Shown: positions 1 to 11,476 of the stretch, in pieces
How the letters are laid out: each line of letters starts with the position of its first letter
Numbering within the stretch: the stretch's first letter is position 1
Origin: Aphelidium insulamus
Taxonomy: Eukaryota; Aphelidiomycota; Aphelidea; Aphelidiaceae
Reading direction: 5' to 3'
Length of the DNA: 64,000 nt
NCBI GenBank assembly: GCA_036784855.1
Contig: JAZDSV010000045.1
Location: 1 to 64,000 of the forward strand
Program-made: the position numbers and the translations under genes
Notes under the pieces: model-generated
What the model was told of the DNA's origin: nothing
What the model saw: the letters and a program-made list of their open reading frames with translations, nothing else
Databases searched by the model: none

Positions 1-596
1 TTCACGATGCACGAAAAAAACAAGGGCCCCGCCGAATGCATCTCACTGTCAACGATGCCCGTCCACCGCGCGAAAGGTCTCTCACTCACGGCCGACGCCA
101 TGCTGCTCACGGCATTCACCCCGGTGGCGAGTGGCGATAATCATTCCGCGAGATGTCGCCGCTCGTTGTCGCCGGACCTGCGCGGAGGCTGCGGGAAGGA
201 AAATGTTCGCGCAATGCTCTCCAACAACAGCCGCATCTGCCACAGTTCGCCCGCGGTTCCTCGGCCGCCCACCGCGGATGAAAAGCCTCACTCCACACAC
301 CAGCAAGTATGGACTGTCTGCATATATGTGTAAGATAGTGTTGACATCCACGTTAGCGTGGGGCCGCCTCCAAACTTTTACTGCAGAGCTGCTCAAGTAG
401 TACATCATACATACATCATCACTTTATCCCTTATATCATTGCAGCCAAGTTTGGCCGGCCAACGTTGAATAGGTTGCTCAATTTGACCAGCTCAACAAGC
501 GCCGCTGGAACTTCCACATCCAATGCCACTGACGGCAGCAATCCGAGGCACGTATAGTTCGCATTCGTATCGGCTGATAACCATCTCACCTGTCAG
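1..596. other. Upstream flank, coding content unresolved
   Basis: I cannot assign a gene here with confidence. Open frames exist on both strands but none resembles a family I recognise. By position it should hold the middle of the TOR gene (HEAT/early FAT region). A stretch at about 443-553 reads as a possible exon (…RPTLNRLLNLTSS…), with a GT-like donor at 554 and an acceptor at 594-596. The match to TOR there is weak and could be chance. The left window edge cuts the gene. Confidence 0.3.
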
Positions 597-1367
597 TTAC
601 ATGTACTATTATGCGGTCCTGATGGCGCTGGTCCACTTGCCGTCCTTTGCTCTGGCACTGCGAGATCCATTTCTTGCATCCGGTGTCGGCACTGAAGCCT
701 CAGTGTACAGGCATGTGCAACCTTTTATACATTACGACTATTTACACAAATAGGTACTTGGCGGCGCTGATAGATGCAGGTAATTCGCGATTAGAGCCCA
801 GGCTGCTGTCAGATTTGCTGGTCAAGCGCTTTAGCGGCTTTGCCAAATCCAAAAGGCATGTACGTCCAGAACGCGTAGTCACGCAACAAATATTTACTAA
901 CTGACAAGAACTGCGACTCATTTGTGCGCTCACTATGATGGGAAGATGCACTGCTCGCCTATGAGCGCCGCCAACTGGAAGATCCCGGCAACATCCAGGT
1001 GGTGCTGGGCAGGATGAGGGCGCTGCATGCGCTGGGCGAGTGGGAGGCGCTGTCGCAGCTGGCGCAAGAGAAATGGTTTGGCGCGGAGGACGAGACCCGG
1101 CGCCTGATTGCACCGCTGGCCGCCGGGGCCGCCTGGGGTCTGGGACAGTGGGAGCTGATGGACGACTACAACGCCATGATGAAGGTGGACTCGCCGGATG
1201 GTGTTTTCTTCCGCGCCATCCTCGCCATCCACCGCAACCAGTTCCCGCAGGCGGAGCTGTGCATCGACAAGACACGCGAGCTCCTGGACACTGAACTGAA
1301 GGCGCTCGTGGGCGAAAGTTACAGCCGGGCCTACAAGTATGTTCCAGTATTGTTTATGCATTATTGC

Positions 1368-1410
<43 letters not shown>

Positions 1411-4400
1411 CACTCTATAACACTGTAGCGTTATTGTGCGCGTGCAAATGTTGGCCGAATTGGAAGAGATTATTACGTACAAGCGGTGCCACGACCAGCC
1501 CGACCGGCAGCGCGTTATCCACAAGACGTGGATGAAGAGATTGAAGGGCTGCCAGCGCAACGTTGAAGTGTGGCAGCGCATACTCAAAGTGCGCGCACTG
1601 GTCATCTCCCCGCGCGAGGACATGGAAATGTGGATAAAGTTTGCGCACTTGTGCCGCAAGAGCGGCCGACCCGGTCTCTCGGTGAAAATATTCTCGCAGC
1701 TCCTTCGCGGCGACATTTCCCTTGCAGCTGACACCGAGGTGCGCATATACTGATGTGCGCATCCACTGCACTCACAGCATTTTTTGCAGGCCGGTCCCCC
1801 GCTGGCAGTGTACGCCTACTTGAAACACCTGTGGGAGAGCGGGGCGCAGCGCACCGAAACTCTCGGCCGCCTGGAAGAGTTTACAAGCACGCTGCGCACC
1901 GCGGTCCAAGCGTCGATCGCGGCCAACGGCGCGGATGATGCCACCGACGATTACAGAGCCGAGCTGGAGGCTAACAGACACCTGCTGGCCCGTTGCTCCC
2001 TGAAACTGGGCCAGTGGACCCAGGCGGTGGAGGAGAGCTGGACGGAGAAGAATATTGCGCAGGTGCTGCACAATTACTCCGAGGCCACCAAGTGCGACAA
2101 GACGTGGTACAAGGCGTGGCACTCGTGGGCCCTCGCAAACTTTGAAGTGCTGCAGTGGACGGAGCGCAACAACAGCGGCAGTGCCGGCAATACCGCTGGA
2201 GAATCACCGCCGCCGCCGCCGCCCGTGTCGGCCTCTCAAATCAGCGGCTATGTCGTGCCGGCAATTCAGGGTCTGTTCGGGGCTGTTTACATGATGCGGT
2301 GAACTCTGTTCATTAGTTATTCGCAGGCTTCTTCAAGTCGATTGCGCTGTCCAGTGGCAACTCGCTGCAGGACACATTGCGCCTGCTCACACTGTGGTTC
2401 AAGTACGCGTACAATGCCGACGTCTACCACGCGATATCGGAGGGATTCGCCACCGTGTCGATTGATACGTGGCTGCACGTTATACCGCAGTTGATTGCGC
2501 GCATTCACTCGCCCAGCTCGCATGTCCGGCGCCTCATCTACCAGCTGCTGTCCGATGTGGGCAAGGAGCACCCGCAGGCACTGGTCTACTCGCTCACCGT
2601 GGCCTCAAAGTCCCAGAACGACGCACGGAAGAACTCGGCCCTGGCCATCATGGACAAGATGCGCCTGCACAGTTCGCGCCTGGTGGAGCAGGTATGCCCT
2701 ATTTATACATGTTGCTGTTTGTGCGCACTCTATATGAATAGTATATGCTAACAGTTGACAGGCGCTGCTTGTCAGCCAAGAACTGATCAGGGTGGCGATA
2801 CTGTGGCACGAGACGTGGCACGAGGGCCTGGAGGAGGCGTCCAGACTCTATTTCGGCGAACACAATGTGGACGCCATGTTTGCCGTGCTGGAACCGCTTC
2901 ACCAGATGCTTGAGCGCGGACCGGAGACACTGCGCGAGATATCCTTCAACCAGGCATTTGGTCGCGATCTGCAGGAAGCGCTTGAGTGGGGCAAGAAGTA
3001 TCGTGCCAGCGGCGTGGAGAACGACCTGCACCAAGCGTGGGATCTGTACTATCATGTGCGTGTGGAGTGGTGGTGCTTGATGTGTTTAGACACAGTTTCA
3101 TTCTTGCAGGTGTTTCAGCGCATAAACAAGCAGCTGCCGCAGCTCACCACGCTCGAGCTGCAATATGTATCGCCGAAACTGTTGGCGGCGCGAGAGCTGG
3201 ACCTCGCGGTGCCCGGCACGTACAAGAGCGGCGAGGCGGTGGTGCACATTGCCTCGTTCACCCCGTCGCTGTCGGTGATCACCTCGAAGCAGCGACCGCG
3301 CAAGCTGGCCATAAAGGGCAGCGACGGCCGCGAGTACAACTACCTGCTCAAGGGGCACGAGGACCTGCGGCAGGACGAGCGGGTGATGCAGCTGTTTGGC
3401 CTGGTCAACACGCTGCTCTCCATCGACCCCGAGACATTCAAGCGCCACCTGCACATCCAGCGGTACCCCGTGATTCCACTCTCGCCCAACTCTGGCCTGA
3501 TCGGCTGGGTGCCGCACTGTGACACGCTGCACACGCTGATCCGCGACTACCGCGAGAGCAAAAAGATACTGCTGAACATTGAGCACCGGCTGATGCTGCA
3601 GATGGCGCCCGACTACGACAACCTGACCCTCATGCAGAAGGTGGAGGTGTTTCAGTATGCGCTGGACCAGACCACCGGCCAGGACCTGTACAAAGTGCTC
3701 TGGCTGAAGAGCAAGAACTCGGAGGCGTGGCTGGACCGGCGCACCAACTACGCACGCTCGCTGGCCGTGATGTCCATGGTGGGCTACATTCTCGGGCTGG
3801 GTGATCGACACCCCTCCAACCTGATGCTGGACCGGTACACGGGCAAGATTATCCACATTGACTTTGGGGACTGCTTTGAGGTAAAGATAGTGTATGTCTG
3901 ATTGCGCTGTATCTCATCTGCAAAACTGCAGGTGGCCATGCACCGCGAAAAGTTCCCCGAGCGCATTCCGTTCCGTCTGACGCGCATGCTGGTCAGCGCC
4001 ATGGAGGCCAGCGGGATCGAGGGCAGTTTCCGCACCACATGCGAGAATGTTATGCGCGTGATGCGCGAGAACAAGGAGAGTCTGATGGCCGTGCTGGAGG
4101 CCTTTGTCCACGACCCGCTAATCAACTGGCGTCTGTTTGGCGGGGCCAACCACAGCACTACTGCCGGTGCGCATTGCTTATACGATTACTTACCGATAAT
4201 CATATTTATATTTGTGCAGATGGATCGGCGGGATCTCGTGGTGCCGGCGCCGCAGACAGCGCTTTGAGCCAGAGCCATGTGGGCAATGGAGGCGGCGGCG
4301 GCGGCGGCTCAATCAAGGCCGGCGTGCGGAAGTTGAAGCCGAACGATGGCGAGATAAATGATTCTACTGGTGAGTGAATGAAAAATATACCTGTTTGTTA

Positions 4401-4742
4401 CTCTACTTGACTAAACAGCTGCGATGGCTGGCGGGGAGGCGGCGGCGGCAGAGAAACCGGAAGCGCTGAATGCCCGCGCCGTGCTGGTGATATCGCGTGT
4501 ACAAAACAAACTTACCGGCCGTGACTTTCGGCCATCTGCCACACTGGTAATTTGCCACATTATACACTGTTGATGTACAAGCTTACAATATTTAGCCGGT
4601 GAACGCGCAAGTTGAAAAGCTTATTCAGCAGGCAATGGCGGTGGAAAACCTTTGTCAGTGCTATGTTGGATGGTGTCCATTTGTACGTGATATTTTCTGT
4701 TTTCCTGCGCAAAAAGTGGACTCATTGTCTGTGTAGTGGTAA
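597..4742 (+). CDS. TOR: TOR (target of rapamycin) PI3K-like serine/threonine kinase, C-terminal about 1,150 residues
   Basis: This is the catalytic half of the TORC1/TORC2 kinase, which controls growth in response to nutrients. Placed exons are 754-859, 909-1336, 1429-1738, 1790-2270, 2327-2691, 2762-3055, 3110-3880, 3932-4166, 4220-4369, 4419-4546, 4596-4682 and 4737-4742; from 755 on they sum to 1,120 codons. FAT-domain matches include WEDALLAYE and [12 protein letters not shown]. The FRB region reads [20 protein letters not shown]. The kinase domain has [16 protein letters not shown], the catalytic loop [12 protein letters not shown], and IDFGDCFEV in place of DFG. The FATC end reads YVGWCPF plus a final Trp, on its own tiny exon. 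The insert before FATC is Gly/Ala-rich and short. Oddities: a TGA lies in frame at 936-938 inside the FAT domain, and the exon before 754 is weakly conserved and may end in a GC donor. The 5' part lies outside the window. Family assignment is certain; the first exon is not. Confidence 0.93.
1372..1405. repeat. (TA)n microsatellite inside a TOR intron
   Basis: TA repeat within the intron 1337-1428. It is read as alternating Ile/Tyr in neighbouring frames, which inflates a spurious open frame. Confidence 0.9.
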
Positions 4743-4816
4743 ATCGCTGGGTAGTGTTTCAGGTGCGGCAATAGTAGCCAATGAATATGAAATTCCTATT
4801 GAAGACAAATATGTTA

Positions 4817-6379
4817 TTATCGCTGAATGAAAGGAATCCAAAAGGCCAAGTTTGTGCACCCGCTAGCCATCATGTTGTAGCGCGGATTGTGCTTGACCAC
4901 GGTGACGGGTCCAGAGTGCACGGCCTCGTACGGACCAAGCGACTCCCCAGTTACGCAGTCCCACGCAAACACCCGGCCGTCATGGGAGCCTGTTGTTCAA
5001 ATTGATTACAATGAGCACAAAGTCCGCACCTCCAACGACAAAGTTGCCATCGGGCGCAAAGGACGCTTGTAGCGGTAGTGCGCCCTCATTCGTAATACCA
5101 GTCAGCACATGCTTCATCTTGCCCTCAATGCTGTCCAGTATGAAATGCCGCTCACCCGCAGTCGACACCAGCATGTCGCGGCCATTATTGCTGTACGTAC
5201 ACAGAGTTATGGCGCATATCAGTACTAAACCCTAAGATCACTATTTACCTGAAACTGATACAGGACCACTGCTCCTCGGGCGAGAAGGAGAACGACGAGT
5301 CTGACGCGCCGGGAATAACAGCAAACGGACCCTATATATGCAGTCAACCACCAGAATATATGTAAAGTTATACCAGCAGCACGATACCTTGTCAAAGTTG
5401 CGCAGGTCATAGAGACGGACGGATGAGTTGCCCAGGCCAATGGCAAACACCAGTCCCTTGGGATCAAACGCGACGCATGGCCGCCCAGTAACATTTGCTA
5501 CTCCCTGTGACGGTTTATATGATTGTACAATATATCACACACAGATACAACTTGCCTGACAGTTTGGAGACCGCAAGTCCCACAGCCGCACCGTGTCATC
5601 CAGCGAGCCCGAGATGAATGTATCGTCCACCGGCGACACGTCCATCGACACGACACTGCATTGTAAGAATGTAGACTATGTGTGGAATGCAGACAACATT
5701 AACATTAACATTAACTCACCGCTGCTTGTGTCCCTTGAAGTAGCGAATATACTGATTATCGTGCAGTGATAGATAGCGAATGGTGTCTGCCGTGGTCAGC
5801 ACTGCATATTACACATTCATGCAGTAGCACTACACGACGTATGTATTATACGCAAACATAAATCACGGCACTCACCATCCTCCTTGGTGGAAGAGTGCAA
5901 AATGCTGGTGGACGAGTGGGTGAACCTGCACTCGTGGATGCCATACTTTTTGCTGTAGAGCGTCTTTTGACTTCTGCACACGCGGCGCATACATTATGCC
6001 ACGCAACGATATACAGAGTTATTATTGCACACGTACTTTCCATACTTGCAATCGTACACGCAAATGGACTCGTCTTCCGACACGGTCACGCAGAACTCGC
6101 CTGCAAGAGTTATAATGTTGATATATAAGTTATATATATATAATATATATATAATATATAATATATATATATATATATGTGCTTGCCGGTATCATCAAAA
6201 TCCATGGCCAGAATGGGCTTGGTGTGCTGCTTGAAGACCTTGGCCATCTTGTAGGCAGCAAGTGTGTCACGCGTCAATGGCAGACCAGTGCCCAGTGCAG
6301 ACACCATGCCGCCGGGTGGAGTGTCGCCGCCCATTCCGCTGACGGAGGTGGCGGCCGAAATGGGCGATGTGGATTCCAT
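4817..6379 (-). CDS. SWD2: Swd2/WDR82 WD40-repeat protein
   Basis: A 356-residue beta-propeller that in fungi and animals serves two complexes: COMPASS/Set1 H3K4 methyltransferase and a phosphatase/termination complex. Nine exons (minus strand): 6187-6379, 6037-6100, 5876-5973, 5720-5801, 5556-5655, 5388-5504, 5249-5331, 5030-5190, 4817-4989; the sum is exactly 357 codons. Diagnostic strings are [64 protein letters not shown] and the C-terminal [13 protein letters not shown]. These match human WDR82 block for block. The N-terminus carries an extra roughly 40-residue Ser/Gly/Pro segment before the conserved AKVFKQHT. The first intron (6101-6186) uses a GC donor and is filled with a TA repeat. 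The stop lies 75 bases from the convergent TOR stop, so the two 3' UTRs must be very short or overlap. Confidence 0.94.
6121..6178. repeat. (TA)n-rich block inside the GC-AG intron of Swd2
   Basis: TA and TAATATA units fill about 58 of the 86 bases of the intron 6101-6186. Confidence 0.9.
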
Positions 6380-6389
6380 AATTAGTATT

Positions 6390-7543
6390 TTGGGATATAT
6401 ATATGATTGATTGCTGGGTGGAAGTATTTAGCAATTGGATTGCGCGGCTTGTGGCACGTTACCGACGAAGAAGTGCTCGGGTTTTTCGAAAAACATTGGA
6501 GCAAACTATTGGATCCGGATGACAAAGACTCTTTTGTCGGCTTTTGGAAGCAGGTGGCGGCAGATCAACTTGAAGCGAAAAAGCAGATTTCACGATTGTA
6601 TTCTGACTAATTTTACGGCGAGAAAAAAAGCCCCTTGGACTTGCTGGTTGACCTGTTGACCGTAAATATACTGCAAATCGATCGAAATTATTCCAAAACA
6701 ACCATAACCGATCTTGTGAAAACCGCTCTGGTGTCAAGCATCGACATCAGATACCCTTCTGTTTCCTACACGCTGTTCGAACCAATTGTAGTTGAAGCGG
6801 CCATGATTGCCATGCGTGATGAGCCAATGATCCTGGATGCTTTTTACAACAATGCGGCTACACGTATTTTTCCAGGTTCACGTGCATCCGAATGTGGAAA
6901 TGGTTTTGAGCGGTTGGTTGCCGTTGCGTTCTGTACGGGCTGGTGGGGGCGCGGCGATGCATCGGTAGAAAAGTTTCTGGAATTGAAGGAACTCCGCAAT
7001 GTCTTGCCCGCAGAGCCTCCATCACGCATTGTTTCTCACACGGATTTTAACGTTGAGAAGGTGTGCGATTTCCTTCGCGGCAACCGTAAATCGGAGATTC
7101 TTTGTCCGAGCTCCCTTTTGGGTCCAAAGGTAATATACGCCGATGACAAGTGCGCGGTGCTGTGCTTCATTAAGTCGACGTCGAATCCATCTTCTGCCAA
7201 CACGGATGATTTCAAGGACACTGCAGGATACTTTGATGTCGATAACTGGATTGCAGAAAGCTTTGACAGCTGTGACAATTGCAAGGATGTGCTGCACGAT
7301 ATTACAACGGCAATGGACGCCATACCAACGCGCAAAGTGTTTCATGTGGTGTTTGATCTATCTGGTCGAGGCGAACCGCCGATCTTTGATAATGTCACAC
7401 CAGATGACAGAAAGCGTATCCAATTCATTCACCCCAACGATGCCGCCGCGGCAGAGATATCTGTCCCCAATTTTGCTTCAAAGTGGAGTGCATATATGGA
7501 CAGAATGCAGCATGCCAAGTTACCGAAGAAACGCGCTGCTTGA
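6390..7543 (+). pseudogene. CRN-type effector fossil, 5'-truncated (nuclease-like C-terminal part only)
   Basis: A relic of the same family as the whole-looking gene at 50391-53245, treated as a fossil effector. Only the part after the NTPase core remains: the linker (FVGFWKQV…) and the C-terminal restriction-nuclease-like region (VEAAMIAMRDEP…, AVAFCTGWWGRG…, SRIVSHTDFNVEKV…). It lacks the N-terminal header and the P-loop domain and carries about one or two breaks. Its closest relative in the window is the copy at 37.7-40.5 kb. The two share long identical DNA runs, so this copy is young. It sits between the 5' ends of Swd2 and Tcd1. Confidence 0.8.
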
Positions 7544-7752
7544 TGTCTGAAGTGGAGCTGTTTGCAGGTGCACGCTAATGGGTCAAACAGACCACACAAT
7601 ATATTCCGTCCATGAGAAGCCTTCTGAGACTGTACAAGATAAATTTGTATTCAAAACGCCATGTTCACGTGTGTTCTTTGCGCAGAGAACCTTGAAGGCC
7701 TTGCCATGTGCGGGTTAGGACAGCCAGCACAATCGCCACAGCCAGCCAATTG

Positions 7753-9250
7753 ATGGGCAGCGCGTCGGCATTCCTGCTGGGCGCGGCAACCGGTGCGGCC
7801 GCCATTGCGCTCTTGTTGCGCGTGGTGCGGGGCGATACAGCTGGCAATGCGCACAGCCATAGCCATCTCCATGGCCGTAAGTCTGCCCCTGCACACCGCA
7901 CGGGCCACCCGGAAGATCAGGCGGTCCGCGATGAGGAGGCGGCGCTGGAACGCGAGCAACTCACGCGCAACTACCAGTTCTTTGGCGCCGACGCCATGGA
8001 CACGCGCATACGGTCCGCGTTCGTGGTGGTGGTGGGCGCGGGCGGTGTCGGCTCACACGCCGCTATGCACCTGCTGCGCTCCGGCATCACCCACCTGCGC
8101 CTCATTGACTTTGACCAGGTGTCGCTGTCGTCGCTGAACCGGCACGCCACCGCCGTCCGCGCCGACGTCGGCCTGCCCAAGGTGGAGTCGATGCGGCGCC
8201 ACTTTGGCCGCATATTCCCGCGCTGCACCGTGGAGGCGCGCGTGCAGCTCTTCACGCGGGACAGCGCCGATGAGTGTCTGGCCGGTGGGCCGGCATTCGT
8301 GCTGGACTGCATCGACAACATCGACACCAAGGTGGCGCTGCTGGCGGAGTGTCATGCGCGCGGCCTGCCGGTGCTTAGTTCCATGGGGTCGGCGTGCAAG
8401 GCGGACCCGACGCGCATTCACATTGCCGACATATCTGCGACGCACGAGTGCCGGCTGGCCAAGAGTGTGCGGCAGCGGTTGCGTGCACTGGGCATCACGG
8501 CCGGTGTGCCGGTGGTCTACTCGTCGGAGCGGTCCTCGGTCGCCGCTGTCATGCCGCCACTTCTGCTGCAGGCGGCCGCCAACAACAGCAATGATGATGA
8601 TCTCGGTGCCGGCCACGACACACAGCAGCCCACCGTGCAAGACTATGCGGCGCTGCCCGGGTTCCGTGTACGTGTTCTCCCGGTACTGGGCGCCATTCCC
8701 GCCATGTTTGGCGCTGCGATGGCCGCACATGTGCTTTGTGCCCTGGGCGGCCACCCCCTTGACCCGCTCTCCATCAAGGGCCGTCGGCAGCTCTACGACA
8801 AGTATGTCTGCGATGTTGGATGAATGTCTATAATGTGGATGTATGTCTATAGCTCGACGTATACATATTCTTATCTTAGGACACTGAAATAACACTCAAA
8901 GGGTGTTCCGCGAGTTGACGGCGAATGAGGGAAGGCTGCAGCGCTCTAGTGGCACAAGTGGCGGCGACACCGTGGCCATGTATGTCACCGTGGCCGATGT
9001 GGAGCGACTGGTGGACGATGTGTGGCACGGGCGGTGTGCTGTGACTGGCCGCACTGACTCGCGCCTGGCACTAGTCCGATGGCGTCACAGTTCACCTGCC
9101 ACCGAGCGCAATTTGGTGTTGATGTGTGCGGACGCGGCGCAGAGGCATAACAGCATTGACGATCTAGTGTCCACATATGGCGCAGAAATTGTGGCATCCA
9201 TTGATCGCCGCCTGGACGAGTGTGCATTATATCCGCCTACTCGACTATAG
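7753..9250 (+). CDS. TCD1: tRNA threonylcarbamoyladenosine dehydratase (Tcd1/Tcd2, TcdA family)
   Basis: An E1-like ThiF-fold enzyme that uses ATP to cyclise t6A37 of tRNAs to ct6A. Fungal forms sit at the mitochondrial outer membrane. Two exons (7753-8801, 8902-9250) give 465 residues. The start at 7753 precedes a single hydrophobic segment (about residues 3-24), a plausible membrane anchor. The nucleotide-binding loop VVVGAGGVGSHAAMHLL begins near residue 91. It is followed by LIDFDQVSLSSLNRHA and DCIDNIDTKVALL, as in TcdA. The second exon encodes the fungal-type C-terminal extension (VADVERLVDDVWHGRCAVTG). A His/Ser-rich segment near residues 35-45 and an Asn/Asp-rich insert near residue 275 are lineage additions. 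The stop is 53 bases from the convergent PPP2R3C stop. Confidence 0.92.
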
Positions 9251-9303
9251 ACCCACACATAATTAGATTATATACGTAAATACTGAATACGTTTCCAAAT
9301 GTA

Positions 9304-11165
9304 TTAATCTTTGAATTGATTCTGCGTCAGAGCCTGCGAGTCAATGAGCAGGGCGACCACTGCACCGCCCTGGCCGCACGCCTGCAAGTCGGCCAGCGTA
9401 ATCTTGTGCCGCTCCTTGGGGTTTATCATATCGTACAACTCGTCCAGAAAGTCCTTCATGTTTAACGGTAGCATGCACCGCTGTGACAATGGCTGTCGGA
9501 GATTATAATAATACGAATTGAACAAGTATAAGTATATGTGCCTTGACCACGTGCCTTGACAAAGTAGGCAATGCTGTTCTCATCCAGGCAGTGCCGGCCA
9601 TGCACGTCCAACACTCGAAATACGTATGACAGCGACTGTGGCCGGTTTAGATCATTGACAGCCAGCACAAAGTCCAAATAATTCTTGTAATCCTGCATCC
9701 GTCAATACTCTACAGATACAAATATTCGTATTCAATAAGCAGCTTCACGTACCAACTCCCCGCCATATGTCTGGCACTCTTCAAATACGCGGTGGATAAA
9801 CTCGCGGCCATAACGCGACTTGGCAATCTTTTCCAACTCGAACTTGTTCAGCATTCCATTCCTATTCTCGTCCAAGTCCACAAACTGGCCTATAATGTTG
9901 CCATTAACATAATATACACTTGAATATTATGGTGCATACTGTAGATCTTGGTAGCGCTGTAGGGCGAGAACCAGTTTGACAGGAGCAGACCGGCCGACAG
10001 ATCCGTCTGCTGCAGTTCAAAGAACTCTGACAACATCGGCGACAACAACAGCTCCTGGATGGCAATTCGGCCGCGCCGCAGCGGGTCCAAGTAGAAGAAG
10101 AATCTGTCCAATTATATGAACACATATACATATAGTGTATATGCGTGTATTACGTACTTTCGAACGGCGCCGCATAGATAAAACGGCAAAAAGTCGGCTT
10201 CAATGACTTCGAGGTGCGGGAAGGTCGGAGCCAGATCTCCGATATACTTTTCCAATTCCTGTGTTTAATATGATTAAATAGGCTTCATGCAACTTACAAG
10301 ATAAATGATAGATAGATACAGCGTGTATATGCATGAAAATATCAAGCTAAACAGACGAACCGTCTCCGTAAGCCAACCGTCACCGTCGGCATCGTAGAGA
10401 CTGATGCAGACGCGTTCCTGCAGCAGTGATGCGCGGCGAACAATATAATTGAACAGTAGCAGCGTGGAGATTTGGGCCGCAGGTTGCGCTACATTATTGT
10501 CGTCAGCGGGCGGGTCCGCTGGCAGTGGCTTGACAAAGCAGAGAAAGGTGGACGCGCGAAAGAAGCGGCGACACTTGGCCGGCAACAGGGCTGCCACTGC
10601 GCAAAATGCCTCATAGTCTATCATCTGCATATGTATTAGCACCTTTAAGCACGGTGATGGACGATAGAAGTATGTAACTTGCCTGAACCACCTGCTGTTC
10701 AGTGGATATAGTACCAGTGCCTGTAGCAGGTTCGGGTGTGGTGGTGGGACTGGGACTGGAAGCCGTGCTTGTGGAGGGAGCACCAACAACTGGAATGGAG
10801 CGACTGTTCTCAGACAGTAGCCGCCAGATATCATCTAGCTCCTCGTTGCTGAAAATGTCGGCGCTCTGGGCGTCAAGCAGGCTTGCACGCGCACTCTTGA
10901 ACAGTGCTTCTTGTATGGGTGTGCGAGTGGCGGCGGTGTCTGCCCCGCGACCACCCCTCGCCCTGCTGCCCAGTCTCCCGTACTGCGGTGTTCAAATAAC
11001 TGCGGTGATACACATACAGTACAGTGGCGCAGCACCCACCTTTGTGGTAGAAGCCGGCGCTGTGTGTGTCAATAGTGTGCCGTCACTGTCCGCACTGCTG
11101 GTTGCAGGCACGGGTGTAGACTGCACATAGTCTGTCAGAAGCTGTGTCCATGTTGCCGTGGCCAT
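9304..11165 (-). CDS. PPP2R3C: PP2A regulatory subunit B'' gamma-like (PPP2R3C/G5PR, TON2-related)
   Basis: An EF-hand regulatory subunit of protein phosphatase 2A, 472 residues. In animals the family acts at centrosomes and in B cells; in plants the related TON2/FASS organises cortical microtubules. Eight exons (minus): 11040-11165, 10683-10982, 10361-10624, 10158-10258, 9940-10103, 9753-9889, 9555-9692, 9304-9492; they sum to 473 codons. Conserved strings: MIDYEAFCAVA, CISLYDADGDGWLTE, FFFYLDPLRRGRI, DLDENRNGML, DYKNYLDFVLAVND, ELYDMINPKERHKITLADL. The first EF loop here is canonical (D-x-D-G-D-G), whereas the human protein has a degenerate one. Two of seven introns use GC donors (10625-10682, 9493-9554), and 10259-10360 uses an unusual GTTCGT donor. 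The N-terminal 100 residues are poorly conserved and Pro/Ser/Thr-rich. Confidence 0.92.
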
Positions 11166-11476
11166 GTGGACTGCTTTATGTATGCCGTCTGTTTCCTTGG
11201 CTTAAGCTTAACCTACTCTGTATAGTATATGTACAGTGTATGTACAACGTCAAGATATCTTTTCAAATCTATCTATACGTCTTATGCAATATGCAATATG
11301 AATGAATGTTCGCTAATTGTCTACTACAGTTGGATAGGTATTGTATGGTGGACATTGTTAACTTTTGCACTTGGCGCTAAAGTTCATTGTTAGCTGTTAG
11401 CTGTTCAAGAAGCTGTTTCAATTCATACATTAGTTGAATGTATGATCCGTAAACTCTAAGTATATATATATGTATA
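11166..11476. other. Intergenic region between PPP2R3C 5' end and SURF1 3' end
   Basis: About 310 AT-rich bases with short repeats such as ATGTACAGTGTATGTACA near 11230-11246 and repeated TGCAATATG at 11285-11298. It should carry the PPP2R3C promoter and the SURF1 3' UTR. I see no gene or RNA. Confidence 0.6.

Noticed and set aside
936-938. TGA as selenocysteine or reassigned codon
   Set aside because: Several genes here end at TGA (for example 25607-25609, 58467-58469, 30988-30990), no SECIS-like element was seen, and the aligned residue in other TORs is not Cys.
742-1379. Minus-strand open frames opposite TOR
   Set aside because: They mirror GC-rich codons of the conserved TOR FAT exon; no independent homology.
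4612-4830. A 72-residue frame at the TOR 3' end, giving a longer tail
   Set aside because: It ignores the FATC frame (GWCPF) and TOR proteins end at the Trp supplied by the microexon. Kept only as a possible splice alternative.
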